Origin: Photobacterium indicum
GTDB taxonomy: Bacteria; Pseudomonadota; Gammaproteobacteria; Enterobacterales; Vibrionaceae
Assembly (NCBI RefSeq): GCF_003026215.1
Contig: NZ_PYOC01000018.1
Span: 21,148-85,147 of the forward strand
DNA length: 64,000 nucleotides
Direction: 5' to 3'
Every line of letters starts with the position of its first letter. Within the stretch, counting starts at the first letter, position 1. Shown here piece after piece: positions 1-9,889 of this stretch. A model generated the notes under the pieces. That model had not been told where the DNA came from. It ran no database searches and worked only from the letters and a program-made list of their open reading frames with translations. The translations under genes and the position numbers were made by a program.

Positions 1-2564
1 CCTTTTTCACGGGCTTCAATCAGATTCTCTATCGGCCCTTCACCAACACCTTTTACTGCACCTATACCGTAAACAATTGCGCCTTGCTCATCAACATTAA
101 ATCGATAAAGCCCTTTGTTTACATCAGGCGGCAGCAAAGGTATCTTCATGCGTAAACATTCATCAACCAAACCAATGATTTTATCAGTGTTATCCATATC
201 TGCAGTCATTACCGCAGCCATGAATTCCGCAGGGTAATGCGCTTTTAAATACAGTGTTTGGTACGATACCAATGCATACGCAGCTGAGTGGGATTTGTTG
301 AAACCATAACCGGCAAATTTCTCTACCAAGTCGAAGATCTTCATGGCGAGTTCGCCATCGACCCCATTATTAACCGCCCCTTCTTCAAAGGTGGTGCGCT
401 GCTTGGCCATTTCTTCAGGTTTTTTCTTACCCATCGCACGACGTAACATATCGGCCCCACCCAAGGTGTAGCCAGACAGTACCTGTGCAATTTGCATAAC
501 TTGTTCTTGATACAAGATAATGCCGTAAGTGGGTTCGAGAATCTCTTTCAACGATTCATGCTGCCAAGTGGCATCAGGGTATGACACTTCTTCTCGACCA
601 TGCTTACGGTCGATAAAGTTATCTACCATACCGGACTGCAAAGGGCCGGGACGGAACAAGGCTACCAGTGCGATCATATCTTCAAAGCTATCGGGTTGAA
701 GACGCTTGATCAGATCCTTCATTCCTCGCGATTCTAACTGGAACACTGCCGTTGATTCAGAGCGCTGCAACATGTCGAATGACTTTTTATCGTTCATTGG
801 AATCGAAGCAATATTGATCGGCTCTTTACCTTCAGCCTCTCGACGAGGGTTAATGAGATCTAGCGCCCAGTCAATAATGGTTAATGTTCGTAGACCCAAG
901 AAGTCAAACTTCACCAAGCCTGCAGTTTCAACATCATTTTTATCAAACTGGGTAACAGGGTTAGCACCTTCTGCATCGCAATACAGTGGTGAGAAATCAG
1001 TGATCGTCGTTGGTGAAATTACAACACCACCCGCATGCTTACCCGCATTACGTGTTACACCTTCAAGGATGCGACACATATCAATTAAGGCTTTTACTTC
1101 TTCATCGGCATTGTAGGCATCCCCAAGTTGCGGTTCTGCCTCAAAAGCTTTAGCCAATGTCATACCTGGCTCTGCCGGGATCATTTTAGAAAGACGATCA
1201 ACAAAACCGTACGGGTGACCGAGTACTCGCCCTACATCTCGAATAACCGCTTTCGCCGCCATTGTACCAAACGTAATGATCTGAGATACCGCATCACGAC
1301 CATACATTTCGGCAACGTGATCAATAACCAAATCACGTTTGTCCATACAGAAATCAATATCGAAATCGGGCATCGATACACGTTCAGGGTTCAAGAAACG
1401 TTCGAAGAGTAAGTCAAATTCCAGCGGATCAAGGTCGGTAATGTCGAGAGCATAAGCCACCAATGACCCCGCACCAGAACCACGCCCAGGACCAACCGGC
1501 ACATCATTATCTTTCGACCATTGGATAAACTCCATGACGATCAAGAAATAGCCGGGAAACCCCATCTGATTAATAACTTGAAGTTCGATTTCAAGTCGCT
1601 CATCGTACTCAGGGCGCTTTTCGACACGTACCGCTTCATCCGGAAAAAGGAACGCTAGACGTCGTTCCAAACCTTCACGAGACTTAACAACTAAGAAATC
1701 TTCAGTACTTAGATCCCCAGTAGGGAAATTCGGCAGGAAGTATTCCCCAAGACGAACCGTTACATTACAACGCTTCGCGATTTCAACACTGTTCGCCAAC
1801 GCTTCAGGAATATCTGAGAATAACTCACACATTTCCTCTTCAGTACGTAAATACTGCTGTGGGCTGTATAGCTTTGGTCTATTAGGATCAACGATGGTGT
1901 AACCATCATGAATTGACACGCGAATTTCATGTGCATCAAATTGTTCAGCAGATATAAAACGCACATCATTGGTTGCAACAACCGGCAGTTCTTCATTCGT
2001 AGCAAGCTCAACCGCAAAGTGAATGTATGCATCTTCATCAGAACGCCCAGTCCGGACTAATTCCAAATAAAATCTATCTTCAAAATGGGTTTTATAGAAC
2101 TCGACGCATCGATTGACCAGCGTTTGGTTACCTTTAAGCAGGGCTTTACCGACATCGCCACAGCGACCAGACAATAAAATTAGCCCTTTGCTATATTGAG
2201 CTAGCCACTCTTTATCGATAACGGGCTGATGCTGAACATGACCACGCAAATACGCTTTCGAAATCAACATGGTTAGATTTTGATAGCCGTCGTTGTCTGC
2301 AGCCAAAATAGTGAGGTCAGCCAGCTCATTATCAAGCTCTTCTGAATGCACTTTAAAATCAGCACCGATGATCGGCTTCATTCCAGCACCATGTGCTGCA
2401 AAGTAGAATTTCACTAAACCACACAGGTTAGTGAAGTCGGTTAATGCCATTGCAGGCATACCAAGTTCAGCCACTTTTTTAACTAACGGCGAGACTTTTG
2501 ATAAGCCATCAACCATTGAAAAGTCACTATGAGTATGAAGATGAATAAAGCGAGGATCAGCCAT
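1..2564 (-). CDS. dnaE: DNA polymerase III alpha subunit, N-terminal part (runs off the window)
   Basis: Catalytic subunit of the replicative DNA polymerase, synthesising DNA within the holoenzyme. An uninterrupted frame of about 854 codons runs from an ATG at 2564 off the left edge, so roughly the last quarter of a normal ~1160-residue DnaE is missing only because of the window. The N-terminus has the PHP-domain motif HLHTHSDFS near residue 8 and LTDFTNLCG near residue 43. The polymerase motif PDFDIDF puts aspartates at 402 and 404, equivalent to the E. coli catalytic pair 401/403. It follows rnhB as in E. coli and Vibrio. Identification is certain; the C-terminal half of the gene cannot be judged. 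Confidence 0.98.
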   Translation of the reverse strand, partial: MADPRFIHLHTHSDFSMVDGLSKVSPLVKKVAELGMPAMALTDFTNLCGLVKFYFAAHGAGMKPIIGADFKVHSEELDNELADLTILAADNDGYQNLTMLISKAYLRGHVQHQPVIDKEWLAQYSKGLILLSGRCGDVGKALLKGNQTLVNRCVEFYKTHFEDRFYLELVRTGRSDEDAYIHFAVELATNEELPVVATNDVRFISAEQFDAHEIRVSIHDGYTIVDPNRPKLYSPQQYLRTEEEMCELFSDIPEALANSVEIAKRCNVTVRLGEYFLPNFPTGDLSTEDFLVVKSREGLERRLAFLFPDEAVRVEKRPEYDERLEIELQVINQMGFPGYFLIVMEFIQWSKDNDVPVGPGRGSGAGSLVAYALDITDLDPLEFDLLFERFLNPERVSMPDFDIDFCMDKRDLVIDHVAEMYGRDAVSQIITFGTMAAKAVIRDVGRVLGHPYGFVDRLSKMIPAEPGMTLAKAFEAEPQLGDAYNADEEVKALIDMCRILEGVTRNAGKHAGGVVISPTTITDFSPLYCDAEGANPVTQFDKNDVETAGLVKFDFLGLRTLTIIDWALDLINPRREAEGKEPINIASIPMNDKKSFDMLQRSESTAVFQLESRGMKDLIKRLQPDSFEDMIALVALFRPGPLQSGMVDNFIDRKHGREEVSYPDATWQHESLKEILEPTYGIILYQEQVMQIAQVLSGYTLGGADMLRRAMGKKKPEEMAKQRTTFEEGAVNNGVDGELAMKIFDLVEKFAGYGFNKSHSAAYALVSYQTLYLKAHYPAEFMAAVMTADMDNTDKIIGLVDECLRMKIPLLPPDVNKGLYRFNVDEQGAIVYGIGAVKGVGEGPIENLIEAREK

Positions 2565-2678
2565 GACAACCAGATTTATTGCGTTCTAATTTGAAGTGAT
2601 AATTATAGCCTAAGGTATTTATTATCACCGTATATCGCTTAACAGCAATGACGCTATTAAGACTAAATAATCGTTCAG

Positions 2679-3284
2679 TTACTCTATATCCAAAATGCGT
2701 TTTACCGGTTTAAAACTCTTACGGTGTTGCTCAATCGCACCATGTAGCTCTAATGCTTCAAAATGCGCTTTGGTAGGGTAACCTTTATGTTTCGCAAAAC
2801 CGTATTGTGGATACTGAGCATCAAGTACTTCCATTTCACGATCTCGTGTTACTTTTGCAATGATCGATGCGGCACTAATTTCTGCCACACGTAAATCCCC
2901 TTTAACTACCGCTTGCGCAGCCATAGGCAATTGAGGGATTTTATTACCATCAATCAGTACGAAATCAGGCTGAAGACTTAAGCCCGCAACAGCACGCTGC
3001 ATAGCAACCATGGTCGCTTGTAAAATATTAAGCTCATCGATTTCCTCTGGCTCACAACGGCCCAGCGACCACGCTAATGCTTTTTCTTTAATTTCATCAA
3101 ATAATACATTGCGCTTCTTTTCACTCAACTTTTTAGAATCAGTTAATCCCACAATAGGATTATTAGGATCTAAAATAACAGCGGCAGTCACAACAGCACC
3201 AACCAATGGACCACGTCCAACTTCGTCAACACCTGCAATCAAATTGGCTTGTGGATATACAAATGGTTCAAAATCTTTCGTCAT
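2679..3284 (-). CDS. rnhB: Ribonuclease HII
   Basis: Removes RNA from RNA/DNA hybrids and single ribonucleotides misincorporated in DNA. The 201-residue protein has normal family length. The signature DEVGRGPL lies at residues 20-27, giving metal-binding D20 and E21, and LIDGN supplies D112. It starts 9 bp after lpxB ends and lies 114 bp before dnaE, the standard lpxB-rnhB-dnaE order, so it is probably co-transcribed with the lipid A genes. The gap to dnaE (2565-2678) carries only a weak 8-bp inverted repeat (GTGATAAT/ATTATCAC, about 2597-2629). Confidence 0.98.
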   Translation of the reverse strand: MTKDFEPFVYPQANLIAGVDEVGRGPLVGAVVTAAVILDPNNPIVGLTDSKKLSEKKRNVLFDEIKEKALAWSLGRCEPEEIDELNILQATMVAMQRAVAGLSLQPDFVLIDGNKIPQLPMAAQAVVKGDLRVAEISAASIIAKVTRDREMEVLDAQYPQYGFAKHKGYPTKAHFEALELHGAIEQHRKSFKPVKRILDIE

Positions 3285-3293
3285 TATTTTTGC

Positions 3294-4436
3294 TCAAGCT
3301 TTGTTAATTAGAGATAAAACTGCGTGAGCGGCTCGATTATCTGCATCGCACTTTATTGATTGGTGCATACGAGAAAATTCACTCAATAGTTCTGTATTAT
3401 CAGAACTCAAAATTCGATCGACTTCGGCACTTAACTTTTCAGGCACGCAATCTTGTTGCAGTAATTCGGTCACCAAGGGTTTGTCGGCCAAAATGTTTGC
3501 CAGAGACACATATTTTGTTTTAACCAAACGTCTTATTATCCATGCGGTCAAGGGCTTCACTTTGTAACCCACCACCATCGGACGACCAACAAGCATGCAC
3601 TCTAATGCGACAGTGCCTGATGCCAATAACACCGCATCTGAAGCTGTCATCACATTACGCGCGGTATCATTCACCAATACAAAATCGAGTTCTGGAGCCG
3701 TTTCTTGCCATGATTGTTCAAATTGTTCACGACGTTTTTCATTGACTAAGGCAACAACAAAACCAAGATCAGGGTGTTTTTGCTTAAGCAATTTACAGGT
3801 TTCAATGAAAGGAGCTGCTAACATCCCCATCTCACTACCACGACTGCCTGGTAATACCGCTAACCAACGCTTATTGCCATCAAGGTTCAGTAAAGTTTGT
3901 GCTGCAGCTTTATCGGTTTCAAGGGGAATAGCGTCAGCCATCGTATGCCCAACAAACTCACAAGGCACATTAAACTTATCGTAAAACGCTTTTTCAAAAG
4001 GTAAAAAAGCCAACACCAAGTTTGTTGCAGCCTCGATTTTGAAAATCCGCTTTTGGCGCCACGCCCATACCGATGGGCTCACGTAGTGAACCGTCTTAAT
4101 ACCATGCTGTTTTAAATCTAGCTCTAGGCGCAGATTAAAATCAGGCGCATCAATACCAACGAATACATCCGGTGGGTTTTCAGTAAAGTATTTCACTAAC
4201 TCAGCTTTAACTTTGAGCAAGCGAGGCAAACGCCCTAATACTTCCACAATGCCCATCACCGCAAGCTCTTCCATATCAAACAGCGCTTCACAGCCTTCTG
4301 CTTCCATACGTGGACCTGCAATACCAACAAATTCAGCATCAGGGTATTGAGCTTTAATCGCACGAATAAAGCCAGCACCTAAAATATCGCCGGAGATTTC
4401 CCCAGCGACAATTCCTATTCGAAGTGGCTTCGTCAT
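3294..4436 (-). CDS. lpxB: Lipid-A-disaccharide synthase
   Basis: Inner-membrane-associated glycosyltransferase that condenses UDP-2,3-diacylglucosamine with lipid X to make the lipid A disaccharide. The protein is 380 residues, as in E. coli (382). It begins with a glycosyltransferase-type segment IGIVAGEISGD (residues 7-17) and carries the conserved LPGSRGSE stretch in the middle. Its start abuts the lpxA stop with a 1-bp overlap, so the two are translationally coupled in the operon lpxD-fabZ-lpxA-lpxB-rnhB. Confidence 0.98.
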   Translation of the reverse strand: MTKPLRIGIVAGEISGDILGAGFIRAIKAQYPDAEFVGIAGPRMEAEGCEALFDMEELAVMGIVEVLGRLPRLLKVKAELVKYFTENPPDVFVGIDAPDFNLRLELDLKQHGIKTVHYVSPSVWAWRQKRIFKIEAATNLVLAFLPFEKAFYDKFNVPCEFVGHTMADAIPLETDKAAAQTLLNLDGNKRWLAVLPGSRGSEMGMLAAPFIETCKLLKQKHPDLGFVVALVNEKRREQFEQSWQETAPELDFVLVNDTARNVMTASDAVLLASGTVALECMLVGRPMVVGYKVKPLTAWIIRRLVKTKYVSLANILADKPLVTELLQQDCVPEKLSAEVDRILSSDNTELLSEFSRMHQSIKCDADNRAAHAVLSLINKA

Positions 4437-5224
4437 TAGCGAATAATACCGCGAGTCGAATTATCAAATAACTTAACGAACAGGCCAATCGATGGGTAAT
4501 CTTTTGCCATCTCTTCCAGCACAGGTTTCACCTCTGCCAGTGTTTTACCTGAGCGGTAGATCTCTTTATAAGCACGACGGATTGCATGCAGCTCTGGTTT
4601 TTCAAAACCGCGGCGCTTTAAGCCTTCGATATTGATACCAAACGGTTTAGCATGATTACCTTGCGCCATCACGTACGGTGGCACATCTTGGACCACTATC
4701 GAGCCGCCACCAATAAAGCTGTGGGCACCCACAGTGCAGAATTGGTGCACCGGTGATAAGGCCGAAATAATGGCATAATCTTCAACGTTTACGTGACCCG
4801 CTAGCGTAGCATTGTTGCCCATGATGATGTTATCACCCACAACACAGTCATGTGCAATGTGAACATTCACACAAAATAGGTTATCACTACCAACCGTTGT
4901 CACGCCTCGGTCTTGAACTGTTCCGCGATGCATCTGGACGCTTTCACGAATAACATTGCGATCACCGACCACAAGACGTGTGGCTTCACCGCTGTATTTC
5001 TTATCTTGGCACTCTTCACCAATCACTGCGAATGGGAAAATACGATTATCTTGACCAATAACCGTAGGGCCTTTGATCACAACGTGTGACATCACTTCTG
5101 TACCGTCACCAATTTCGACATCTGCGCCGATATAAGTAAATGGACCAACGGTAACATTCGCACCAATTTTAACGCCGTCTTCGACTACAGCCGATGGGTG
5201 GATTTTTGCAGTTTCATGGATCAT
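4436..5224 (-). CDS. lpxA: UDP-N-acetylglucosamine acyltransferase
   Basis: First step of lipid A synthesis: transfers an R-3-hydroxyacyl chain from ACP to the 3-OH of UDP-GlcNAc in the cytoplasm. The protein is built of left-handed beta-helix hexapeptide repeats and is 262 residues from the ATG at 5224, exactly the E. coli length; the frame opens 7 codons earlier inside fabZ but that extension has no counterpart. The catalytic histidine falls at H125 in the motif HIAHDC. Stop and start overlap fabZ (TAATG), indicating coupling. Competition with FabZ for 3-hydroxyacyl-ACP explains the pairing. Confidence 0.98.
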   Translation of the reverse strand: MIHETAKIHPSAVVEDGVKIGANVTVGPFTYIGADVEIGDGTEVMSHVVIKGPTVIGQDNRIFPFAVIGEECQDKKYSGEATRLVVGDRNVIRESVQMHRGTVQDRGVTTVGSDNLFCVNVHIAHDCVVGDNIIMGNNATLAGHVNVEDYAIISALSPVHQFCTVGAHSFIGGGSIVVQDVPPYVMAQGNHAKPFGINIEGLKRRGFEKPELHAIRRAYKEIYRSGKTLAEVKPVLEEMAKDYPSIGLFVKLFDNSTRGIIR

Positions 5225-5676
5225 TAGAATTCTCGTCTTGCGCATTTAAGCTCAGCAGAGCAAACAACTTCACCGTCAACTTTTGCGGTGCCATTAAATA
5301 GAGCAATACCACGGCGCTCTTTTATAAACTCAACGTCTAAAACAAGCTGATCGCCAGGGACAACAGGTCTACGGAACTTCGCTTTATCAATGCTTGCAAA
5401 GTAATACAATTCATTTTCAGAGGGAGCACCAAAGCTTTTAAAAGCCAATAGACCAGTAGCTTGAGCCATTGCTTCAAGAATCATCACGCCAGGAAAAATA
5501 GGCATCTTAGGGAAATGGCCTGTAAATAAAGGCTCATTTATTGATACATTTTTATACGCTGTTAACGTTTGACCTTCTTCGTAATCCGTTACACGATCAA
5601 TCATTAAAAACGGGTAACGGTGCGGTAAAAGCGCCTGAATTTCTGTGATATTTAACGTTTTCTTTTCGCTCGTCAA
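5224..5676 (-). CDS. fabZ: 3-hydroxyacyl-[ACP] dehydratase
   Basis: Dehydrates 3-hydroxyacyl-ACP in fatty acid elongation (hot-dog fold). The 150-residue protein shows the active-site helix and loop TGHFPKMPIFPGV with H54 and E68, the same numbers as E. coli. It sits between lpxD and lpxA in the usual order and overlaps the lpxA start codon by one base. The 124-bp gap from lpxD (5677-5800) contains a hairpin at 5754-5773 and AT-rich sequence. Confidence 0.98.
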   Translation of the reverse strand: MTSEKKTLNITEIQALLPHRYPFLMIDRVTDYEEGQTLTAYKNVSINEPLFTGHFPKMPIFPGVMILEAMAQATGLLAFKSFGAPSENELYYFASIDKAKFRRPVVPGDQLVLDVEFIKERRGIALFNGTAKVDGEVVCSAELKCARREF

Positions 5677-5753
5677 AACTACATTCCTGTTCTAAATAGG
5701 CAATTAACACCTATAAAAATAATTTTTAAAATCATATATATTAAACGCAAAAC

Positions 5754-5773
5754 GGCCTACGCATGCGCAGGCC
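5754..5773 (-). terminator. Hairpin between lpxD and fabZ
   Basis: The arms GGCCT and AGGCC, extended by CGC/GCG, form a compact stem. On the minus strand it is followed by only four T residues, so it is at best a weak attenuator within the lpxD-fabZ-lpxA-lpxB operon rather than a full terminator. Confidence 0.4.
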
Positions 5774-5800
5774 AGTTCAACGAACTCTATTGAAGATTAA

Positions 5801-6826
5801 TTAGTTGCTCTCATTCAGCTTTTTCTCAACTGATTTAAGGCGTTTATTCATCTCTTCAATTTTCATCACTCGAGCCGCTGTTTTACGCCATTCACGATTA
5901 GTCTGCAATGGTATTCCTGATGAGTATACACCAGGCTCACTGATAGGGCGCATTACCATCCCCATTCCGGTAATCGTTACACCATCAGTAATTTCCATAT
6001 GACCATTGATCACTGTTGCACCACCAATAAAGCAATGCTTACCAATCTTTAAGCTACCCGCCATTGTTGTTGCACCAGCAATCGCAGTATTTTCGCCGAT
6101 AGATACGTTATGGGCAATTTGACAATGGTTATCAATAATAACACCATCGGCAATAACTGTATCATCGATCGCACCACGGTCAATCGTAGTACATGCACCA
6201 ATTTCTACATTGTTACCAACATGGACAGAGCCTAGTTGTGGAATTTTGACCCACTTACCACGATCATTAGCATACCCAAAACCATCAGAACCAATTACAG
6301 CACCTGATTGTACTAAGCAATCATTCCCTAATGTCACCTTGTGGTAAATAGATACATTCGCCCAAATTTTACTGCCCGCACCAATAACTGCATGCTGCCC
6401 AATAAAGCTACCAGCACCTATTTGTACGTTAGCGCCTATTTGTGCGCCTGATTCAATAACCGCATTATGGCCAATAGCAGCACCTTCACCGATTATTGCA
6501 TCATCAGCGATATATGCCGATGGCGCAATATTTGAAGCAGATTTAGGTGTCGTATCCAATAATTGAGCAAGAAGCGCATACCCTAAATACGGGTCTTTCA
6601 GTACCAGTGCATTCCCATCAAAAAACGGTAAATCAGCCTCTTTCAGCATGACTGCCGACGCCTGACATTCTGCTAAATGTTTACGGTACTTACTTGCAGA
6701 TAAGAAGGTAATGTGCCCTTCAGCTGCTTTTTCCATGCCTGCAATTGATTGAATTTCTACAGAACCATCTCCACGAAGTTCTGCACCCAATTTATCTGCT
6801 ATTTCAGCAAGAGTAATACGTGCCAT
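5801..6826 (-). CDS. lpxD: UDP-3-O-(3-hydroxyacyl)glucosamine N-acyltransferase
   Basis: Third committed step of lipid A synthesis: N-acylation of UDP-3-O-acylglucosamine. The 341-residue length matches E. coli LpxD exactly. An N-terminal uridine-binding domain of about 100 residues is followed by many hexapeptide repeats and the conserved HCQIAHN segment containing the expected catalytic histidine near residue 239. A short C-terminal helix (EEMNKRLKSVEKKL) binds ACP in the family. It lies downstream of skp and bamA. Confidence 0.98.
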   Translation of the reverse strand: MARITLAEIADKLGAELRGDGSVEIQSIAGMEKAAEGHITFLSASKYRKHLAECQASAVMLKEADLPFFDGNALVLKDPYLGYALLAQLLDTTPKSASNIAPSAYIADDAIIGEGAAIGHNAVIESGAQIGANVQIGAGSFIGQHAVIGAGSKIWANVSIYHKVTLGNDCLVQSGAVIGSDGFGYANDRGKWVKIPQLGSVHVGNNVEIGACTTIDRGAIDDTVIADGVIIDNHCQIAHNVSIGENTAIAGATTMAGSLKIGKHCFIGGATVINGHMEITDGVTITGMGMVMRPISEPGVYSSGIPLQTNREWRKTAARVMKIEEMNKRLKSVEKKLNESN

Positions 6827-6859
6827 TGTTAACCTTATTCTTTTATAACTGCTCAGCTC

Positions 6860-6891
6860 AACGCTATCTTGCTGTTGAGCAAAATAGCGTT
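6860..6891 (-). other. Intercistronic hairpin, skp-lpxD
   Basis: AACGCTAT at 6860-6867 pairs with ATAGCGTT at 6884-6891. No T-tract follows on the minus strand, so it looks like an RNA stability or processing element within the bamA-skp-lpxD message rather than a terminator. Confidence 0.35.
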
Positions 6892-6906
6892 AAGAGAATA
6901 ATCACT

Positions 6907-7416
6907 TTATTTTACTGCAGTGATAACTTTATTAGATAAGTCATCTTTAGGATCTGCAAACAATACAGCTTGTGCATCAACCACAATATCGTAGCCTTCT
7001 TTCTTCGCTACAGTTTGGATTGCTGTACGAATTTTCATCACTAATTTCTGCTCTTCTTCTTGACCACGACGTCGCTGGTCTTCTTGAAGTGCTTTAGCCT
7101 TTAGCTTGTAAGTAGAATCAAGAGATGCTAATTCACGCTGAATCTTAGTACGATCAGTTGAGCTCATTAACTCACCATCACGCTTCATTTTCTCGACCTT
7201 CGTTTTCATGCGGTTTTCAATGCCGCGAAGCTCATCAATACGATCTTTGAACTCTTTACGTAGCTTTTCAGACACATTGTAACGCTTAGCTAACTGAGCC
7301 ATTGCTTGACCCGTTGCAACATAACCCACTTTTTGTGCCGCTTCAGCAGCTTGCGCATACATTGAAGATGATAAAATAACTAAACTTAAACTTGCTGCTT
7401 TAATCCACTGTTTCAA
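6907..7416 (-). CDS. skp: Periplasmic chaperone Skp/OmpH
   Basis: Holds unfolded outer-membrane proteins in the periplasm on the way to the BAM complex. The best start is a TTG at 7416: it has GAGGAG seven bases upstream and gives 169 residues beginning with a signal peptide (MKQWIKAASLSLVILSS, cleavage after AQA near residue 22). The frame is open further upstream into bamA but those residues do not look like Skp. The body is charged and coiled-coil forming, as expected for the tentacles of the Skp trimer. It follows bamA, its functional partner, by about 20 bp. Confidence 0.95.
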   Translation of the reverse strand: MKQWIKAASLSLVILSSSMYAQAAEAAQKVGYVATGQAMAQLAKRYNVSEKLRKEFKDRIDELRGIENRMKTKVEKMKRDGELMSSTDRTKIQRELASLDSTYKLKAKALQEDQRRRGQEEEQKLVMKIRTAIQTVAKKEGYDIVVDAQAVLFADPKDDLSNKVITAVK

Positions 7417-7435
7417 AAGACTTCTCCTCAAAAAA

Positions 7436-9853
7436 TTAGAATGTTCGTCCAATGGTGAATGTGAAGAATTCTTCATCATCACCGTCGTATTTCTTGATCG
7501 GACGAGCAATCGAGAATACCAATGGGCCCATAGGTGACATCCACTGTAAAGCAGCACCGTATGACGCACGAATTAATCCCATATCGGAATAATCTTCAAG
7601 ATATTTACCGTCAGTATCTTTCAAATCATATTCCGTATCCCACACTGTACCAGCATCAATAAATAGACTAGTACGGATCTGGTTACGAATTTCATCTGAT
7701 GCAAACGGGGTTGGAACAATAAGCTCCATACTTGCTAATGCCACGGCGTTACCACCAGCTGCATCATCAGTACCGATAGCACAATTGTTGTTCCCTGATG
7801 GACCACCAGTCGGACAACCTTGTACATAAACAGCTTTAGGGCCAACAGTATTAGAACGGAAACCACGTAGCGTAGTAAAACCACCCGCGTAGAAGTTTTC
7901 GTAGAATGGCAGTAATTGATCACTTCCATTGTCTGTTGTGCCATAACCATTACCGTAACCTAAGCGACCACGAAGTAATAAACTGAAATCATGCCCGTCG
8001 TTTAACGGGAAATATTGGCGAACATCGTACTGCGTTTTGAAATACTGAGCATCAGAGCCCGGAATTGTCATACGGAATGATGCACGTTGGTGATTACCCG
8101 CCGTAGGGAAGTAACCACGGTTCAAGTTGTTACGAGTCCATGAAACCGACCAATCAAAGTCATCCAGTTCGATCACATTTTGACCTCGGTCGAAGCCATG
8201 AATCTTTTTGAATTTTTCAATCTGGTAATATTCTTGGGTATTCGAAATCTTGTTATGATCGTACCCAAGGCCAAATTCGAAGAAGTTTAATTCATCAAAC
8301 GGGAAGCCCCATGTCAAACTTGTACCATAACTTTGGTTGGTATAGTCCGAGATGTTTGCATCCGATGCTTCAAACTCGTTGTAGTAAATTTTACCACCTA
8401 AGCTGATACCATCGATCGTGAAATAAGGGTCACGGTATTCTAAGCTGACATTCTTTTGGTAATCATTCATCATCGCATTGATGCCAAAACGGTTACCGGT
8501 ACCTAAGAAGTTATCTTGCTGAATACCCGCTTGGAAGCTGATACCTGATTCAGTACCATAACCAACCCCGAAATTAATGCTACCAGCATTAGCCTCTTTC
8601 ACTACATATTTGATATCGACTTCATCGTCAGAACCCGGTACACGAACGGTTTGTACATCGACGGTTTCAAAGAAGCCAGTTCGATTCAAACGACTCTTAC
8701 CGCTTTCAACAGATTTCGAGTTCAGCCAACTACCTTCCATTTGACGCATCTCTCGGCGCAACACTTCATCTTTCGTCGATGTGTTACCAGAGAACTGGAT
8801 ATTACGCACATAAATACGCTTGCCAGATTCAACGTTTACAAGCAGTGAGACTTCATTTTTATCGTCATCAAAATCAGGAATGGTCGTTACCTGCGGGTAC
8901 GCATAACCAGATTCACCTAATGTTCGCTTAACGGCTTCTTCAAGTGCCGTCACTTGTGCACCGTTATAGATATCACCAGTGTTGATCGTAACAAGCTCGT
9001 TTAGGTCATTATTCTCTTTCGATAAGTCACCACGGAACGTTACATCTTTCACTTGATACTGCTCGCCCTCATCAATTTTAAGCGTGATATACACACCCTT
9101 TTTATCTGGAGAGATTGAGACTTGAGTTGAGTCTAACTTGTATTTCAAGTAACCATTATTCAAGTATTGCGAGCGTAATATTTCTAAATCACCAGCGAGC
9201 ACTTGCTTTTGATATTTTTCATCAGCAAGGAAGTTCCACCATGGAATATCAGCCTTCAAGTTAAATTTACTGCTCAGCTCTGCATCAGTAAAAACGTCAT
9301 TTCCAATGAAGTTGATTTGCTGAATTTTTGCCGATACACCTTCAGTGAAGACAAACTTAAGATCCGCACGGTTTCGAGGCAATGGCGTAACAACAGCTTG
9401 TACGCTGGCGTTATATTTACCTACACTATAGTAAAAGTCTTCTAGTCCTTTTTCTATTTTACTGAGTGTCGTACGATCAAGTGCTTCACCAATACGCAGA
9501 TTCGATGAATCTAGATTATCAGTAAGTTGCTCTTCCTTGATCGCCTTGTTTCCCGAAAATGTTATATTGGCAATTGTCGGACGCTCAAGCACTTTGACAA
9601 CCAGTGCATCACCATCACGAAATACTTTAATATCTTCGAAGTTACCGGAAGCAAAAAGAGCCTGAATAATTTCCGCTACATCACGGTCATCAACATTATC
9701 GCCTACACGTACTGGCATTTTTAACAATGCAGCCCCCATAGTGACACGTTGAAGCCCTTCAAAACGAATATCGTCAACTACAAATTGTTCCGCGCTCTGC
9801 GCAACACTGCTACCGAGTAAGAGTGATGCGATCAACAGTTTTTTTATCGCCAT
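7436..9853 (-). CDS. bamA: Outer-membrane protein assembly factor BamA
   Basis: Central component of the BAM complex that folds and inserts beta-barrel proteins into the outer membrane. The 805-residue precursor has a signal peptide cut after AQSA (about residue 20), five POTRA domains to about residue 420, and a C-terminal Omp85 barrel. The barrel carries the conserved loop-6 RGF motif (TLRGFRSN) and ends in phenylalanine (TIGRTF), the standard barrel terminus. It lies between rseP and skp, matching E. coli. Confidence 0.98.
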   Translation of the reverse strand: MAIKKLLIASLLLGSSVAQSAEQFVVDDIRFEGLQRVTMGAALLKMPVRVGDNVDDRDVAEIIQALFASGNFEDIKVFRDGDALVVKVLERPTIANITFSGNKAIKEEQLTDNLDSSNLRIGEALDRTTLSKIEKGLEDFYYSVGKYNASVQAVVTPLPRNRADLKFVFTEGVSAKIQQINFIGNDVFTDAELSSKFNLKADIPWWNFLADEKYQKQVLAGDLEILRSQYLNNGYLKYKLDSTQVSISPDKKGVYITLKIDEGEQYQVKDVTFRGDLSKENNDLNELVTINTGDIYNGAQVTALEEAVKRTLGESGYAYPQVTTIPDFDDDKNEVSLLVNVESGKRIYVRNIQFSGNTSTKDEVLRREMRQMEGSWLNSKSVESGKSRLNRTGFFETVDVQTVRVPGSDDEVDIKYVVKEANAGSINFGVGYGTESGISFQAGIQQDNFLGTGNRFGINAMMNDYQKNVSLEYRDPYFTIDGISLGGKIYYNEFEASDANISDYTNQSYGTSLTWGFPFDELNFFEFGLGYDHNKISNTQEYYQIEKFKKIHGFDRGQNVIELDDFDWSVSWTRNNLNRGYFPTAGNHQRASFRMTIPGSDAQYFKTQYDVRQYFPLNDGHDFSLLLRGRLGYGNGYGTTDNGSDQLLPFYENFYAGGFTTLRGFRSNTVGPKAVYVQGCPTGGPSGNNNCAIGTDDAAGGNAVALASMELIVPTPFASDEIRNQIRTSLFIDAGTVWDTEYDLKDTDGKYLEDYSDMGLIRASYGAALQWMSPMGPLVFSIARPIKKYDGDDEEFFTFTIGRTF

Positions 9854-9889
9854 TACTGTTCTAATTATTCCTTGCTAAAAACGCACTTA